The translations under genes were made by a program, and so were the position numbers. The notes under the pieces were generated by a model. The model ran no database searches, was not told the DNA's origin, and saw nothing but the letters and a program-made list of their open reading frames with translations. From assembly GCA_037447655.1 (NCBI GenBank), contig JBBHKE010001687.1, positions 23,415 through 50,914 of the forward strand: 27,500 nucleotides of DNA, in the 5' to 3' direction. The stretch comes from Zygnema cylindricum (Eukaryota; Streptophyta; Zygnematophyceae; Zygnematales; Zygnemataceae). How positions within the stretch are numbered: the first letter of the stretch is position 1; each line of letters opens with the position of its first letter. Shown here one piece after another: positions 9,136 through 19,595 of this stretch.

Positions 9136-10526
9136 TGATTACACATTTGAGATGGTTCAAATATGTAATTGGCCGTTCCACGACCGAACGCTCGACCGTT
9201 AAAGTTCGGTCTTATTTTTAGGTAATAGCTAATCGCAGAGACAATTTTTGTTGCGCGCAGGTAGTTGTAAAAAATTGTACGTTTGAAGTACAACATAGTA
9301 CAAGTTACGTACGTTTGAGTTCAGATTTGACAGTCAATACGTCGAACAACTTTGACTGGCGAAATATTGTAACGACGGCTAAAAAAGTGTCGCGCTTTGC
9401 GAACGCATACCATCATAAAAAAAAACAATTCACACGGCCGACGCAGGTTTACGGTAACAAAACTACGGCAACCACATGTAAATAAAATGGCCGCGCGCAA
9501 GTAGTCTCTCACTTCTTTTGTTTTTATGTGCGCATTTTACTTTTTCCGTGAATTTTAATCAATGGGAAGTACATTGTCAATGTATGAATGTTGATTCGTA
9601 AATAGTGTGCATTCATCAAGTCACGCGTGACGACACGCTTTTTTATCATTTAGTTTCATCGATATTTTTAGGCGAGTACGCTTTCTTATTTGTACAAATT
9701 TTATTACTTTATTTCGTTTTGTGCGAGTAAGTTTATACATATGACGTCGTTCTTCAATTTGTGTCCAAGTTCAATGTAACGGTTCGCGATTAAATTCCAT
9801 TTTTGTGGCTAAATGGCTGTATGTGCTCTCACAGTGGAGCTCACGTGAAGTGAGAAACTACTTGCGCGCAACCATTTTATTTACATATGGTTGCAGCAGT
9901 TTTGTTACCGTAAACCTGCGTCGACCGTGTGAATTGTTTTTTTTTATGACGGTCGGCGCTCGCAAAGCGCGACACTTTTTTAACCGTCGTTACAATATTT
10001 CGCCAGTCAAACTTGTTCGACGTATTGACCGTCAAATCTGAACTCAAAGGTACGTAACTTGTACTATACTTTACTTCAAACGTACAATTTTTGACAACTA
10101 CCTGCGTGCAGCAAAAATTGTCTCTGGGATTAGCAATTCCCTATTTTTATTGGTGTTTTGTTTCACGTTGTAGTTAAGTTTTAGCTTGTTGGTTTTGCGT
10201 AGATTCTATTTCGCGTCCTGCAAATCTAGTGGAATATGTTCGAATAGTACTTTTGTATTATGTAGTTTCGTGTGTAGGCGTCGGTTCATTGGTAGGCACT
10301 TAGTGCACATTATATGTACGGTTTCATTTGGTTTGGGTTGAGTAGTTACGTTACCATTGAAGAAGTTACATAGTGAGACGTAGAGAGAGCGATTGAAGTT
10401 ATTTTTTTGTGAGAAAAATTATCCATCGAATATATTGGCTTCCGTGGAGTGCTCTTTCTTGCGTGATTTTATTCTTGCTTCCGCTTTGTCTTTGCACTTT
10501 GTCTTTTGCGTAACGATCCATCAACA
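9131..10526 (+). repeat. 3' LTR of element A, split by a DNA transposon
   Basis: The LTR begins TGTAGTGATTACAC directly after a purine-rich stretch and ends CATCAACA, giving the usual TGT...ACA ends. Without the 921-bp insertion and its 8-bp duplication it is about 467 bases, close to the 473 bases of the D copy (23316-23788), to which it aligns along its length. Confidence 0.82.
9221..10141. mobile_element. 921-bp foldback DNA transposon with long terminal inverted repeats
   Basis: The two ends are long inverted repeats of about 290 bases (9221-9510 and 9840-10141), beginning GGTAATAGCTAATC on the left and GGGAATTGCTAATC on the right. They flank an AT-rich core of about 330 bases with no transposase. 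The insertion is bounded by tattttta at 9213-9220 and 10142-10149. The paralogous LTR in element D reads straight through with one copy (tatgttta near 23398-23405), so the 8-bp target-site duplication is supported by an empty site. An 8-bp duplication fits hAT-like elements and long arms fit MULE-like ones. The superfamily is not settled. Confidence 0.9.
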
Positions 10527-10932
10527 AGGATAGGGAAAGGGAGAGGGAGAGGGTGAGGGATAAAATGAGGGAGTGGAAGAGAGAGTGAAAGGGAGTGGGA
10601 GAGGGAGAGGGAGAGGCAGAGGGAGATGGAGCAAGAAAAGGAGAATGAGAGGGAGAGGGTGGGGGAGAGGTGCGGGAAAGGTAGAGAGAGACAGATGCAC
10701 AGAGAGAGGGAAGCGAGGGAGAGGGAGAGGGAGGAGAGGGAGAGGGAGGAGTGGGAGGAGGGGAAAAGGGAGAAAGAGTGGAGAGAGAGACAGAGAGAGT
10801 GGTAAGGGAGTACGGAAGAGAGGACAAGCGGGAAGAGACAGGATAGATGGAGGAGAGGGAGGAGAGAGGAGAGAGAGACGAGAAGGAAGATTAAGGAGAG
10901 GAGGGGAGGAGGAAAGGGAGGGCGAACAAAAG
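10527..10932. repeat. GA-rich tract, homologous to the one after element D
   Basis: Irregular gggaga/ggagag sequence follows the A LTR. It is not only similar in composition to 23789-24177. Non-repetitive words such as gacagatgcacagagagagg, ggtaagggagtacggaagag, gacaggatagatgga and gagggcgaacaaaagg occur in the same order in both. Homology stops at 10932, just before element B coding sequence. Confidence 0.85.
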
Positions 10933-10939
10933 GGGGAGG

Positions 10940-12520
10940 GATAAAGAATTTGCAGATGACGTACGGAGAAGTAAAAGATCCACTAAAGGGAAGGCACCGG
11001 AACGATTTTCACCTGGACAGTCATATAAAAAGCAAACCAGCTACCAAAGGGCAATTTCCGAAATTAGAGAGGGAAGGGCGGAATCCTTTCTCTTATGAAA
11101 GGCAATTACAGAAAATCGTCCGGCGGATCCTCAATCATACCAAGAGGCTCGAGACTCGGACGAATGGGAGGAGAAGTGGAAACCGGCGTTTATCAAAGAA
11201 TTTAATTCTGTAAAATCGAATGGGTGTTTTGAAGAGGTAGATTTACCGGTTGGTGAGAAGGCGATTGACTCAAAGTGGGTTTTTAAGAAAAAGACGGGAG
11301 CTTCGGGAGAAATTCTTAAGTATAAGGCGCGATTAGTATGTAAAGGCTTTCAGCAGAAGGAGGGTATTGATTATTTTGAGACTTTTGCTCCTGTGGTTAA
11401 GTTTGATTCTTTGCGAGCAATTATTGCAATGGCGGCGGCGGAAGGAATGCATATCAAACAGATGGATGTAGAGACAGCTTTCTTAAATGGAGAACTAGAA
11501 GAGGAGGTGTATATGAAAATTTCAGAAGGAGTTCCTGGAAAGAATGGAAAAGTATGGAGGTTGTGGAAGGCTTTGTATGGTTTGAAGCAGGCACCAAGAA
11601 CATGGAACCATAAGCTTCACAAGGTCTTACTAATTTTGGGATTTAGGAGGCTTACTGCAGATTGTGGAGTGTATATTCGGGGAGAAGGTAGGGACATGGT
11701 AATTTTGAGTGTTTACGTAGATGATTTCATTTCTATCTCTCACAACTTGGATTTACTTGAAGAATTAAAAATTGAATTTCGGAAGTATTTTAAAATCACA
11801 GACTTAGGAGATGCACAATACATTGTGGGAGTTCAGATTCAGAGAAGGAGGAACGGAGATATTAAGTTAAGCCAGGAACAATATGCAAAAGAGGTACTTG
11901 AAAGATTTGGGTTTTTAGATTGTAAGCCACTCGGAACTCCCCTTGATCCTCGTGATAAGCTTTCTAATTTTGTTAAAAGTCCCGACGTTGATGCCCCGTA
12001 TAGGGAGGCGGTCGGAAGCTTAATGTATTTGAGTGTCGGTACTAGGCCAGACATCAGTGCCGCAGTGAGCGTGGTTAGTCGGTATTGTAGCAATCCGAAA
12101 AAAATACATTGGGAGGCAGTGAAGAGAATCTTTAGATATTTGGCTGGAACACTTAGTCTTGGAATTGTTTATAGGAAGGGTGAGGGCTTGAGTTGTTATG
12201 GATATTGTGATGCCGACTATGGAGGAGACCATGATACAGGAAGGTCTACGTCAGGATATGTGTTTTTACTTGCAGGAGGAGCGATCTCGTGGAATTCCCG
12301 TTTGCAGCCTACTGTGGCACTTTCATCAACGGAGGCGGAGTATATGGCTGCGTGTCATGCTGCGAAGAATGTTGTGTGGATTAAAGAATTTCTATCGGAG
12401 GTTGGAGTGGAAAAAGAATGCATGCAAATATTAAGTGATAATATGTCTTCCATTGCACTTAGTAAAAATCCTATTTTGCATAAGCGCACTAAATGTTGTT
12501 TTGAAAAGTCAGTTTCGTGA
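10940..12520 (+). pseudogene. Element B pol fragment: linker, reverse transcriptase, RNase H
   Basis: One frame runs from about 10940 to TGA at 12518-12520, with only one internal stop (TGA at 11096-11098). In order it holds a linker (DDVRRSKRSTKGKAPERF), DPQSYQEARDSDEW, SKWVFKKKTGASGE, QMDVETAFLNGELEEEVYM, LYGLKQAPRTWN and the catalytic YVDD (11714-11725). RNase H motifs are CDADYGGD, RSTSGYVFLLAGGAISW and ALSSTEAEYMA. The frame shifts after HKRTK, so the usual HFVRE ending is read in another frame near 12510-12570. It is closest in wording to A and D but less damaged. Confidence 0.88.
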
Positions 12521-12681
12521 GGGCGTGTCGTTTCGTGCGTACAAAATGTTTCGTGGGTACAGTATATGATTCTAATGCTATCTTGATTTACTGTGGAGGT
12601 TCGAATGGATTTGCGAATCGGGGGAGTAATGGTAGAAGAATGTGGACTTAGTGGCTGAGAGAGTCTAAAGGTTTGGGGGAG
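10940..12681 (+). mobile_element. Ty1/copia retrotransposon B, 5'-truncated, best-preserved pol
   Basis: Only the linker, reverse transcriptase and RNase H remain, directly abutting the GA tract. Gag, protease and integrase are absent. The polypurine tract aaggtttgggggag at 12668-12681 leads into an LTR starting TGTTGG. The frame is open for about 1.4 kb with a single stop near its start, so B is younger than A, C and D or decayed more slowly. Confidence 0.85.
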
Positions 12682-13131
12682 TGTTGGTTTTTGGAAACCT
12701 TTAGTCCTCTCTATATCACATTGCTATGCTGCCATGCTGCGCTGGTCACACCACAGACATAGCAGCATGTATGAAAAAGATATTGTGCTGCCATGCTGCG
12801 CTGGTCACATCGCAGCCATAGCAGCTTGCATACTAAGTACTAAGAGTATTGAACGTACAGAATTGGACTTCAAGTGACGCAAAGAAACATAGACGAAAGT
12901 GTTGAATGTGTTGGAGAAATGGACGGCGGATCGCGAAGCGATCCGATGATTAACATTCGAAATGATTTATATTATACGTCGGCCGTACGAAACATAATGC
13001 GGCGGTCAACATGTGATGAATTGGACGCCACCGGAGCTACGCACGGCAGCGCCGTCAGTTTGGTGAGGGACGCGAAATCGCGTCCATCACATGATATTTA
13101 TTTTGGACGGTCATGATTCGTTTGACGGAAT
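12682..13131 (+). repeat. LTR region after element B, with internal repeats and palindromes
   Basis: It starts TGTTGGTTTTTGG directly after the polypurine tract. The right end cannot be fixed without a partner LTR. A 59-bp direct repeat occurs at 12728 and 12787 (gctgccatgctgcgctggtc), each unit ending in a GCAGC that can pair with its own GCTGC start. Perfect hairpins occur at 12927-12945 (CGGATCGC stems) and 13068-13085 (GGACGCG stems). A longer pairing joins ATGTGATG at 13011 with CATCACAT at 13085. Confidence 0.6.
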
Positions 13132-13737
13132 TCGAACGACGTGTAAATATTTAAAAATGTTTTGTCCTGTGTATTTAGTTATTAGTGTAGATCTTAGGTA
13201 CACTCACATTAATAGAGGTAGTTGATTGATTACGTACGGCTGGTATGCCTCCGTACAGTTAGTAGTAAGCTGTGTGTATATTTGTAGGACTTAGTCATTT
13301 CTAGACTTAGGAACTTTTTGGACAGAAACTGTTTCTTCTCCTTTTTGGGATTTTCATCTGAGAATTTCTCTCAGTTTTATTGGCAAAATTATCTGAAATT
13401 TTGCATGTGTGTTCCTCTTTGTATTGGCAATATTGTGGAGAATTTGCAGACCTATTGTGTGTCTGGTTTGCTTGGGGCTTCATTGTGAAGTTGGTCATAT
13501 TTATCAAAGTTCTGGCAGGCTGTTTTTCTGCAACTTTGACTGAATGTTGTGATTATTCGGTTTGGTATTATTATATGAAATTTGGTGGGACTACTAAGTG
13601 GACTTGGAACTATCTGGTTGAGTATTTTCAGCTTGGTTTGGTTATTCTGTAGAATTCTGAGTGGAATCAAAGGAGGCTGTTTTGGGGTAGTATGTGGTGC
13701 TTCCGAGGGTACATTCATGGCTGAAAAGGGCTATGAA
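13132..13737. other. Unassigned AT-rich sequence between elements B and X
   Basis: It probably contains the rest of the B LTR (aatatttaaaaatg near 13146 could be a core promoter). A 90-codon open frame lies at 13380-13652, rich in Trp, Phe and Cys and without a recognised domain. I see no host exon or RNA gene here. Confidence 0.35.
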
Positions 13738-13905
13738 CAACACTAAACACATTAAAATTCAGTGGCATTTGTTCGAGATTTGGTTGCGGAAATAGAAGTT
13801 GAATTTTCGTTTGTTCCTACAGAAGAACAAGCTGTTGATATGTTAACCAAAGCAACATTGAAGGAAGTCTATGAAATGGGAAAGAAGTTAGTGGGCATGG
13901 AGTAA
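13738..13905 (+). pseudogene. Element X: C-terminal tail of copia RNase H
   Basis: The final part of a copia polyprotein is readable: NTKHIKIQWH, then after a one-base deletion RDLVAEIEVEFSFVPTEEQ and AVDMLTKATLKEVYEMGKK, ending at TAA 13903-13905. The motif xTKHIxIxxHFVRD...VPTxxQxxDxxTK is the standard copia ending. It matches neither the A/D ending nor what remains of C, so a further family is represented only by its 3' end. Confidence 0.85.
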
Positions 13906-14510
13906 GAGGGGGCATTAAGTGTCTCAGTAAGAGGGGGAATATTAGGATATTGTACTGAGCACTTACTTAGCGACGAGATACTCTCGTAGCTAAAGTAGCG
14001 ACGACTAGCGACGAAAGTTGTCTCGTCGCTAGATAATTGAAGTGACTTAGAAAGTTAGCGACGAAGTAGTTTCGTCGCTGAATATTTGAAGTGACGTAGA
14101 AATTAAGTGTTCGTTTCGTTTCACGTATGTTTGAATAGTACTATAGAAGTGACGTGGAAATTGCTTGGTAGTTTCGGTTCACGTAAGTTCAAGTCATACC
14201 GTGTGATTCAAGTTGGTTCGCGGTTGACTTTCCTAGTCGTACCGTGTTGTTCAAGTCGGTTCAACGTATTGGTCGTGCTTTTTACCACGTTGATTCCTAC
14301 GCGTTTCTAGACGTGTACCTATATATATTAGTTGAGACTTCGTGGTAGAATTATCTTTAAGGAGGCTTAGCTTGTTAAGGAGGCGTAGAAAGATCAGAAG
14401 TAAAAGGAAGGAAGAAAAGAAGTTGTATTTGCATTGTACTTAATATATTGAATATCTTTTTGGAGGAACACCATTGTTGTGTGTGTATTTTATTTGGTTT
14501 GTAACCTTTC
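13906..14510 (+). repeat. Element X polypurine tract and LTR
   Basis: Two near-identical gtaagaggggg purine tracts (13903 and 13928) precede the LTR, which starts about 13940 (TATTAGGATATTG, likely TGTTAGG with one change). Three hairpins share an AGCGACGA core: 13967-13993 (12-bp stems, one mismatch), 14005-14032 (CTAGCGACGA stems, perfect) and 14057-14079 (AGCGACGAA stems, perfect). Three copies of gaagtgac(g/t)t(a/g)gaaa lie at 14039, 14088 and 14146. A TATA box (tatatatatta) is at 14320-14330. The right end is uncertain, and from 14511 the sequence is shared with 19596-19691. Confidence 0.7.
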
Positions 14511-14585
14511 AATTTGTTTGTAAAGAATTTGTAAGAGTGTTGCTTAGGCAGTTTAAGGTTGCTTAGCTGTAAGTGATCAGTCAAG

Positions 14586-15501
14586 ATGTACGATCAAAGT
14601 TTACACGTTATGGGCCCACGCCCTAAACTGCCTGTATTCAATGGATCTAACTTTCTGCTATGGAAGACACTTATGGAAGGACATCTCGAGGAGAAAGAAC
14701 TTCTTCATGTGGTGGATTAATCAGTTAGAAAGATATCATCAAGATTAGTTGATGAAGGATCTGAACAGATGGATAATACAAAAGTAAGAAATTTGCTTTT
14801 TCAAGAGTATGTCTGAAGATATTGTCATGTCTTCAATCAGGTTTAAGGATGCTACTGAACAAATGGAAAATACAAAAGTAAGAAATTTGCTTTTTCAGAG
14901 TATGTCTGAAGATATCGTCATGTCTTGTATCAGGTTCAAGAATGCTAGTGATATTTGGAATGAACTAGAAGAAATGTATCAGGTGTCAAATTTACAACAA
15001 CAGACTGTGATAGATCAGATGATTCAGAATTACAAGTATACAGGAGGATCCATGATTGGATATATTAATGGATTTCAGAAATTGTATACGGAAGCTGCAA
15101 GAGCAGGAAAAATATATAAAGCTGATGTGCAGGTTTTTCAATTAGTATGACGTGTACCTCCAGAATATAGGTGTGTGTTGCAGCAGTTACAAATGCACAA
15201 ACAAGAAAATTGGAAATGATCACACGTTGTAGGTTTGATTCTAGTTGAAGAGTCAAATTTACAATTAATGGAAGGTGGTCCATTAGTTCAAGCTTTGTCA
15301 TCTCAATATCAAAAACCGAAAGTTACTAATCACGGGAGCTATAATGAACCAAAGGACAAGACTTGTTACTATTATCATAAACCAGGACATTTCAAGAGAA
15401 ATTGTTATTTGTACCTCAAGGAGATCAACAAACGAAAGAAGCCTTTTAAACAGCTAACTAAGGAAGGAATGTTTCTAAGTGAAAAGGAAGAAGACAAATA
15501 A
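14586..15501 (+). pseudogene. Element C gag, broken
   Basis: It starts MYDQSLHVMG, then PKLPVFNGSNFLLWKTLMEG, the usual copia gag opening. A TAA follows HVVD. A 93-bp block is tandemly duplicated at about 14769-14955 (FQSMSEDIVMS repeated), and one extra A in the first copy shifts its frame. The gag body continues (IWNELEEMYQVSNLQQQTVI). Two stops occur after VFQLV and NWK. The zinc knuckle near 15361 reads CYYYHKPGHFKRNC, with Tyr replacing the second Cys of CX2CX4HX4C. Confidence 0.85.
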
Positions 15502-17138
15502 GTGACTTCATTTCCAGAGGAGTTTTTCTGCATGTCTAAAACAGGTGAAGACTCATCAACTACCGGATGGATCATGGATTCAAGAGCATCTGCTCATATG
15601 TGCAAAGATAAAGAACTTTTTGTCTCCCTTCAAAAAATAGCACCAACAAAAATTTGTTGCGGTAATGGAACCATGGAAAAGTTATTTTGCATGTGAAGGT
15701 AGGAAATGATACAGTCAAAAGAATGCTAAAAAATGTTTTGTATGTTCCTAGCTTTACAAAGAATTTGTTTTCTAAATCAGTTGCAGCAAAAAGAGGATTT
15801 AAAGTAATCATGGAAAGAAGTCGGCAGATTGTCAGTAAGAATGGTCATATATTTCTGGAAGGTATTCTAAGTGAGAACAATATGTTTAGAATCGTCATGG
15901 GAAATAATACTCAACATTTTGGACTGTACTTCGGAGAGTTGTCTGATCATGAATTGTGGCATAAACGTTTCGGTCATATAAATTATGATAAACTGAATAA
16001 GATGTATAAAGACAAAGTGGTGGATGGCTTAAAGTGTTCAATCACATCAGATGTTTGTGATGGCTGTGCTCTCGGAAAAATACACAAATTACCTTTTCCA
16101 AAAGACAAGGCTAGTAGAGCAGACAAAGTCTTAGAAGTAATTCACTCAGATGTATGGGGACCCGCCAAAAATGAGTCACTCAGTAAGAAAAAATACATGG
16201 TTACTTTTACAGATGATTGGTTTAGATAGAGTATGGTATATTTTATTCAAAACAAAGGAGAAGTTTTTTCAAAATTTCAAGAATACAAGGCATTGGTGGA
16301 AAAACAACAAGGAGTTTCAATATTACAACTACAAACAGACAATGGAGGTGAATGCATATCAAAGAAGTTTGTTGCATACGTGAAAGAACAAGGAATTCAT
16401 CATCAGCTAACAGTTCCCTATACACCTGAACAAAATGGAGTAGCAGAACGACTACGACTCAACAGAACCTTGACAGAAAGTGATGGAGTAGCAGAACGAC
16501 TACGACTCAACAGAACCTTGACAGAAAGTGCAAGGAGCATGCTGGCAGATAAAAGAATGGACTCAAAATTTTGGGTAGAGGCATTTAATTGTGCGAATTA
16601 TATGAAGAACAGAGTAAGTACAAAAGCTGTAGAAAATGGAAAAACTCCATATGAATTGTGGACAGGAAAACGACCAGATGTTAGATATGTAAGAGTTTTT
16701 GGAAGCAAAATATTTTATCTAGATAATGATCAAACCAAGTGAAAAATGGATCCAAAGGGAAAGCCGGGAATCCTAGTAGGATATGATGTAAATGTAAAAG
16801 GATATAGAGTATATGATCTACTTACTCATGATGTAAAGGTAGTAAGAAATATGATAGTCAAAGACGAAGGAAAAACTAAAGACCTATTTCAGCAAATTAT
16901 AACTCGATCATATCAAGAGTACATTTTACTAGACGAAAAGATATTACTAGAGGAAGAAGATAAGAAAATTAAAGAACCACACCAGGTACAAAGAAATGAC
17001 GACAAGACATCAACAAATATGGAAAATTCAAATGATCAAGAAGAATCTCATAAGGATATCAGAGTACCAAGAGGAAGACAACCAAGTATACCAGCTTCAG
17101 CATTTCCGGAAAGAAGGAGAAGAACTTCAAGACTCTAA
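15502..17138 (+). pseudogene. Element C protease and integrase, broken
   Basis: The protease motif is WIMDSRASAHMC, Gly of DSGA changed to Arg. After a frameshift near 15690 come VLYVPSFTKNLFS and the HHCC integrase finger (LWHKRFGH...CDGCALGK), intact. The catalytic triad residues are visible in IHSDVWGP, LQTDNGGEC and TPEQNGVAER. A TAG follows TDDWFR near 16227 and a TGA follows DNDQTK at 16740. A perfect 48-bp tandem duplication at 16435-16530 repeats GVAERLRLNRTLTES immediately at the catalytic Glu. The C-terminal part (DPKGKPGILVGYD) runs to 17138. Confidence 0.87.
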
Positions 17139-18700
17139 AAAAACAATATGGTATTTGCCCACTTACTTTACAAGAAGCGTTAGAAAGTCCAAAAAAAGAG
17201 AGATGGAATGAAACTATCCATGAGGAGATGAATTCTATTATGAAGGCACAAACCTGGGATTTAGTAAAATTACCTCCAGATAGAAAAGCTATTGGATGTA
17301 AATGGGTGTTTAAACTATAACTATATTGAGATAATACAGTAGAGAGATATAAAGCAAGGTTGGTCGCCAAGGGATATAATCAAAAATAGGGAATAGACTA
17401 TGAAGAGACATTTTCTCCTGTAGTAAGATTTCCTTCTATCAGAATACTCTTAAGTATAGCTGCTATAGAAGACATGGAAGGATATCAAATGGCCGTAAAG
17501 AGTGCCTTCTTTAATGGAGAACTAGGAGAAGAAATCTACATGGAACAACCGAAAGGATTTGTTGAAACAGGAAAGGAAGACCTCGTATTTAAATTGATTA
17601 AATCACTGTATGGACTTAAACAAGCTTATAGGAAATGGAATGCCAAACTAGATGAATTTTTGACTGAACTAGGATACCAACGAATTAGTTTAGATCATTC
17701 GGTATATGTATTAAACCAGAAGATAAAGAAATAGTGTTATATATTGCAGTTTATGTAGATGACCTGCTAATCATTAGTAAATATAAGGAACAAATTCAAA
17801 AGCTAAAGGAAAAAAATTGTAAGGAGTTTGATATGAAAGATATCGAAGAGGCAAAATATATACTAGGAATACAAATGGAAAGAGATAGAGAAAAAAAATC
17901 ATAAAATTAACACAGAAAAGAAAGAGGCCATAAAGAATATGTTAAGAAAGTTTAACTTTGGTTCAGCTAACAGTTATATTACACCTTTGGATACCAAGAA
18001 AAAAAAGGAGGAACAGGATGAAGAAGAGGATGAAAAGGTAAATTCACCTTATAGAGAAATTGTGGGAACTCTTATTTACTTCATGAATTGTTCAAGACCC
18101 GACATAGCAGTTGCAATAGGAATACTCAGCAGAAGTTTGCAAGACCCAAGGAAGTCTGACTAGAATACGGTCAAGAGAGTTTTAAGATATCTTATCGGAA
18201 CAACAGATTTATGGTTACACTTGGGAGGAGATTCAATCAACATCCAAACTTGGAGCCATGCAAGTTATGGAGACGACATCACCAGGAAATCAACATCTGG
18301 ATACATTCTGAAGATTGGACAAGGAACGTGCTACTGGGGGAGTAAACTTCAAAAGTTGACAGCTCAGTCAACAATGGAATCTGAATTTTTAGAAGTTAGC
18401 ATGGCAGTAAAAGAAATCATTTGGGTAAAAGTTTTTCTACAAGAATTAGGATGGATACAGCAAGGATCTTAGATTTTATAATGTGAAAATCAAGCCGCCA
18501 TAGCTATAGCAAACAATCCTAAACATCATTTCAAAAGTAAACATATTGACACCAGACTCAGTTTCGTTAGAGAAAACATGACAAAGTTATTAAAATGCAG
18601 GACAAAGTGATTAAAATGCAGCATGTGTCACACTCACAAATGATAGCTGACATGACGACTAAAGCACTACCATGTCCTACCATGTCCTACCATGTCCTAA
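17139..18700 (+). pseudogene. Element C reverse transcriptase and RNase H, broken
   Basis: RT begins LQEALESPKKERWNE and CKWVFKL, then stops interrupt it before ARLVAKGYNQ. QMAVKSAFFNGELGEEIYM replaces the usual QMDVxTAFLNG, so a catalytic Asp is Ala. LYGLKQAYRKWN follows. A frameshift precedes YVDDLLIIS at 17752-17778. RNase H reads WSHASYGDD where SDADxAGD is expected, so acidic residues are lost. Short tandem duplications occur near the end: acaaagt-attaaaatgcag repeated at 18579-18620, and taccatgtcc three times at 18670-18700. Confidence 0.86.
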
Positions 18701-18786
18701 GTTACAGTTTTGCAGATAAGAAAGAAAAATACTCCTAAGTGGCTAAAATTAGTATAGCAAGGATAAAAGGTTTAGGGGAGTAAATT

Positions 18787-19595
18787 TGTTAAAATTCATA
18801 TACAGAGGAGAATACACAGATAGAAGTTAAAGGGAGAATTGGATTTAACTTCAATCACTTCAATCTGTAGTGATGAACTTTTCTTGTCGGTGTTACAAAT
18901 CTTTACTCCGGAAAATCACAGAACAAAGGACGCCAACAAATGTCGGTGAAAAATACAATTCAATATTTTTGGTCCGCCGTAAAATTCAAAAGATTACATG
19001 AGATATATTTTTGTATGCCATGTCGGACAAAATTACGCCACGTCAAATTTTGAAAGATACAACGTCATTGCAAAAGATAATTGAAACGACAAAGTACCAC
19101 AAGAAATTCAAACTTCAGATATTACCCGGAAAATCTAGTGTAACTCAACTGATCTTTGAAATTCAAATATTTGGTTTCAAACTTTGAATATTTCAATCCG
19201 ATATAGCTTAGTTCGTTATATTCAAGGAAGAACCGTGTCAGTTTAGGGAGTATATAATTACCATTGTAGGAAGTAGAATATCATCAGTTTAGTTTACATT
19301 GTGTGTTTACATTCTTTTAAGGAAATTCCATTTGCTTTGAGTTTTGTGTTAATCGGAATGTGAATATTGAAGTGTAAATCTGATCAAGTATAATCTGAGT
19401 ATTTCAGAAGGTTATTATGGTCAGAAGGGAAGTAATTATCTGAATCTGAATGTTAGTAAGATAAATTGACTTCAAGGTCTGACATCTGATTTCTTTAAAG
19501 CACGAAGTCTTTAATAATTTCACGGGGACTGGTTAACTGTCCAAGGTTTGTTTCAGGTAAAAGTTAATACTTAAGAATTCAAGATACCTTGAAAT
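18787..19595 (+). repeat. LTR-like region after element C
   Basis: It starts TGTTAAAATTCATATACAG directly after the polypurine tract and contains a TATA-like tatataatta at 19251-19260. The right boundary is uncertain. What follows (19596-19691) equals the C leader and gag start, so this behaves as the 5' LTR of a second, truncated C copy as well as the 3' LTR of the first. Confidence 0.6.

Larger units (their letters stand above)
4930..10526 (+). mobile_element. Ty1/copia retrotransposon A, decayed, with 3' LTR
   Basis: Domains follow the copia order: gag, protease, integrase, reverse transcriptase, RNase H. A 3' LTR follows. Many stops and frameshifts interrupt every domain. No copy of the 3' LTR sequence is found before gag, so the 5' LTR is missing or unrecognisable, and no target-site duplication can be assigned. 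Position 5529 onward is paralogous to element D (19691 onward). Upstream, about 4800-4930 contains an acidic open stretch (IDDDSDLDEWSEGEG) that may be an older gag leader. Confidence 0.9.
14511..18786 (+). mobile_element. Ty1/copia retrotransposon C, near full-length internal region, inactive
   Basis: It contains leader, gag, zinc knuckle, protease, integrase, reverse transcriptase and RNase H in copia order, about 4.2 kb, then a polypurine tract (aaaggtttaggggag, 18766-18780) and an LTR-like region. The LTR-like sequence after it (from 18787) is unlike the sequence before it (13940-14510), so the two ends do not match and the 5' side was probably replaced by recombination or nested insertion. 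It carries several internal tandem duplications. Confidence 0.87.

Noticed and set aside
9805-10041. A 78-codon plus-strand frame as a host gene
   Set aside because: It lies within the right arm of the foldback transposon and is mirrored in the left arm, so it is transposon sequence.
13380-13652. A 90-codon open frame rich in Trp, Phe and Cys
   Set aside because: No recognisable domain, no clear start or splice context, and it lies in retroelement debris. Left as unassigned sequence.
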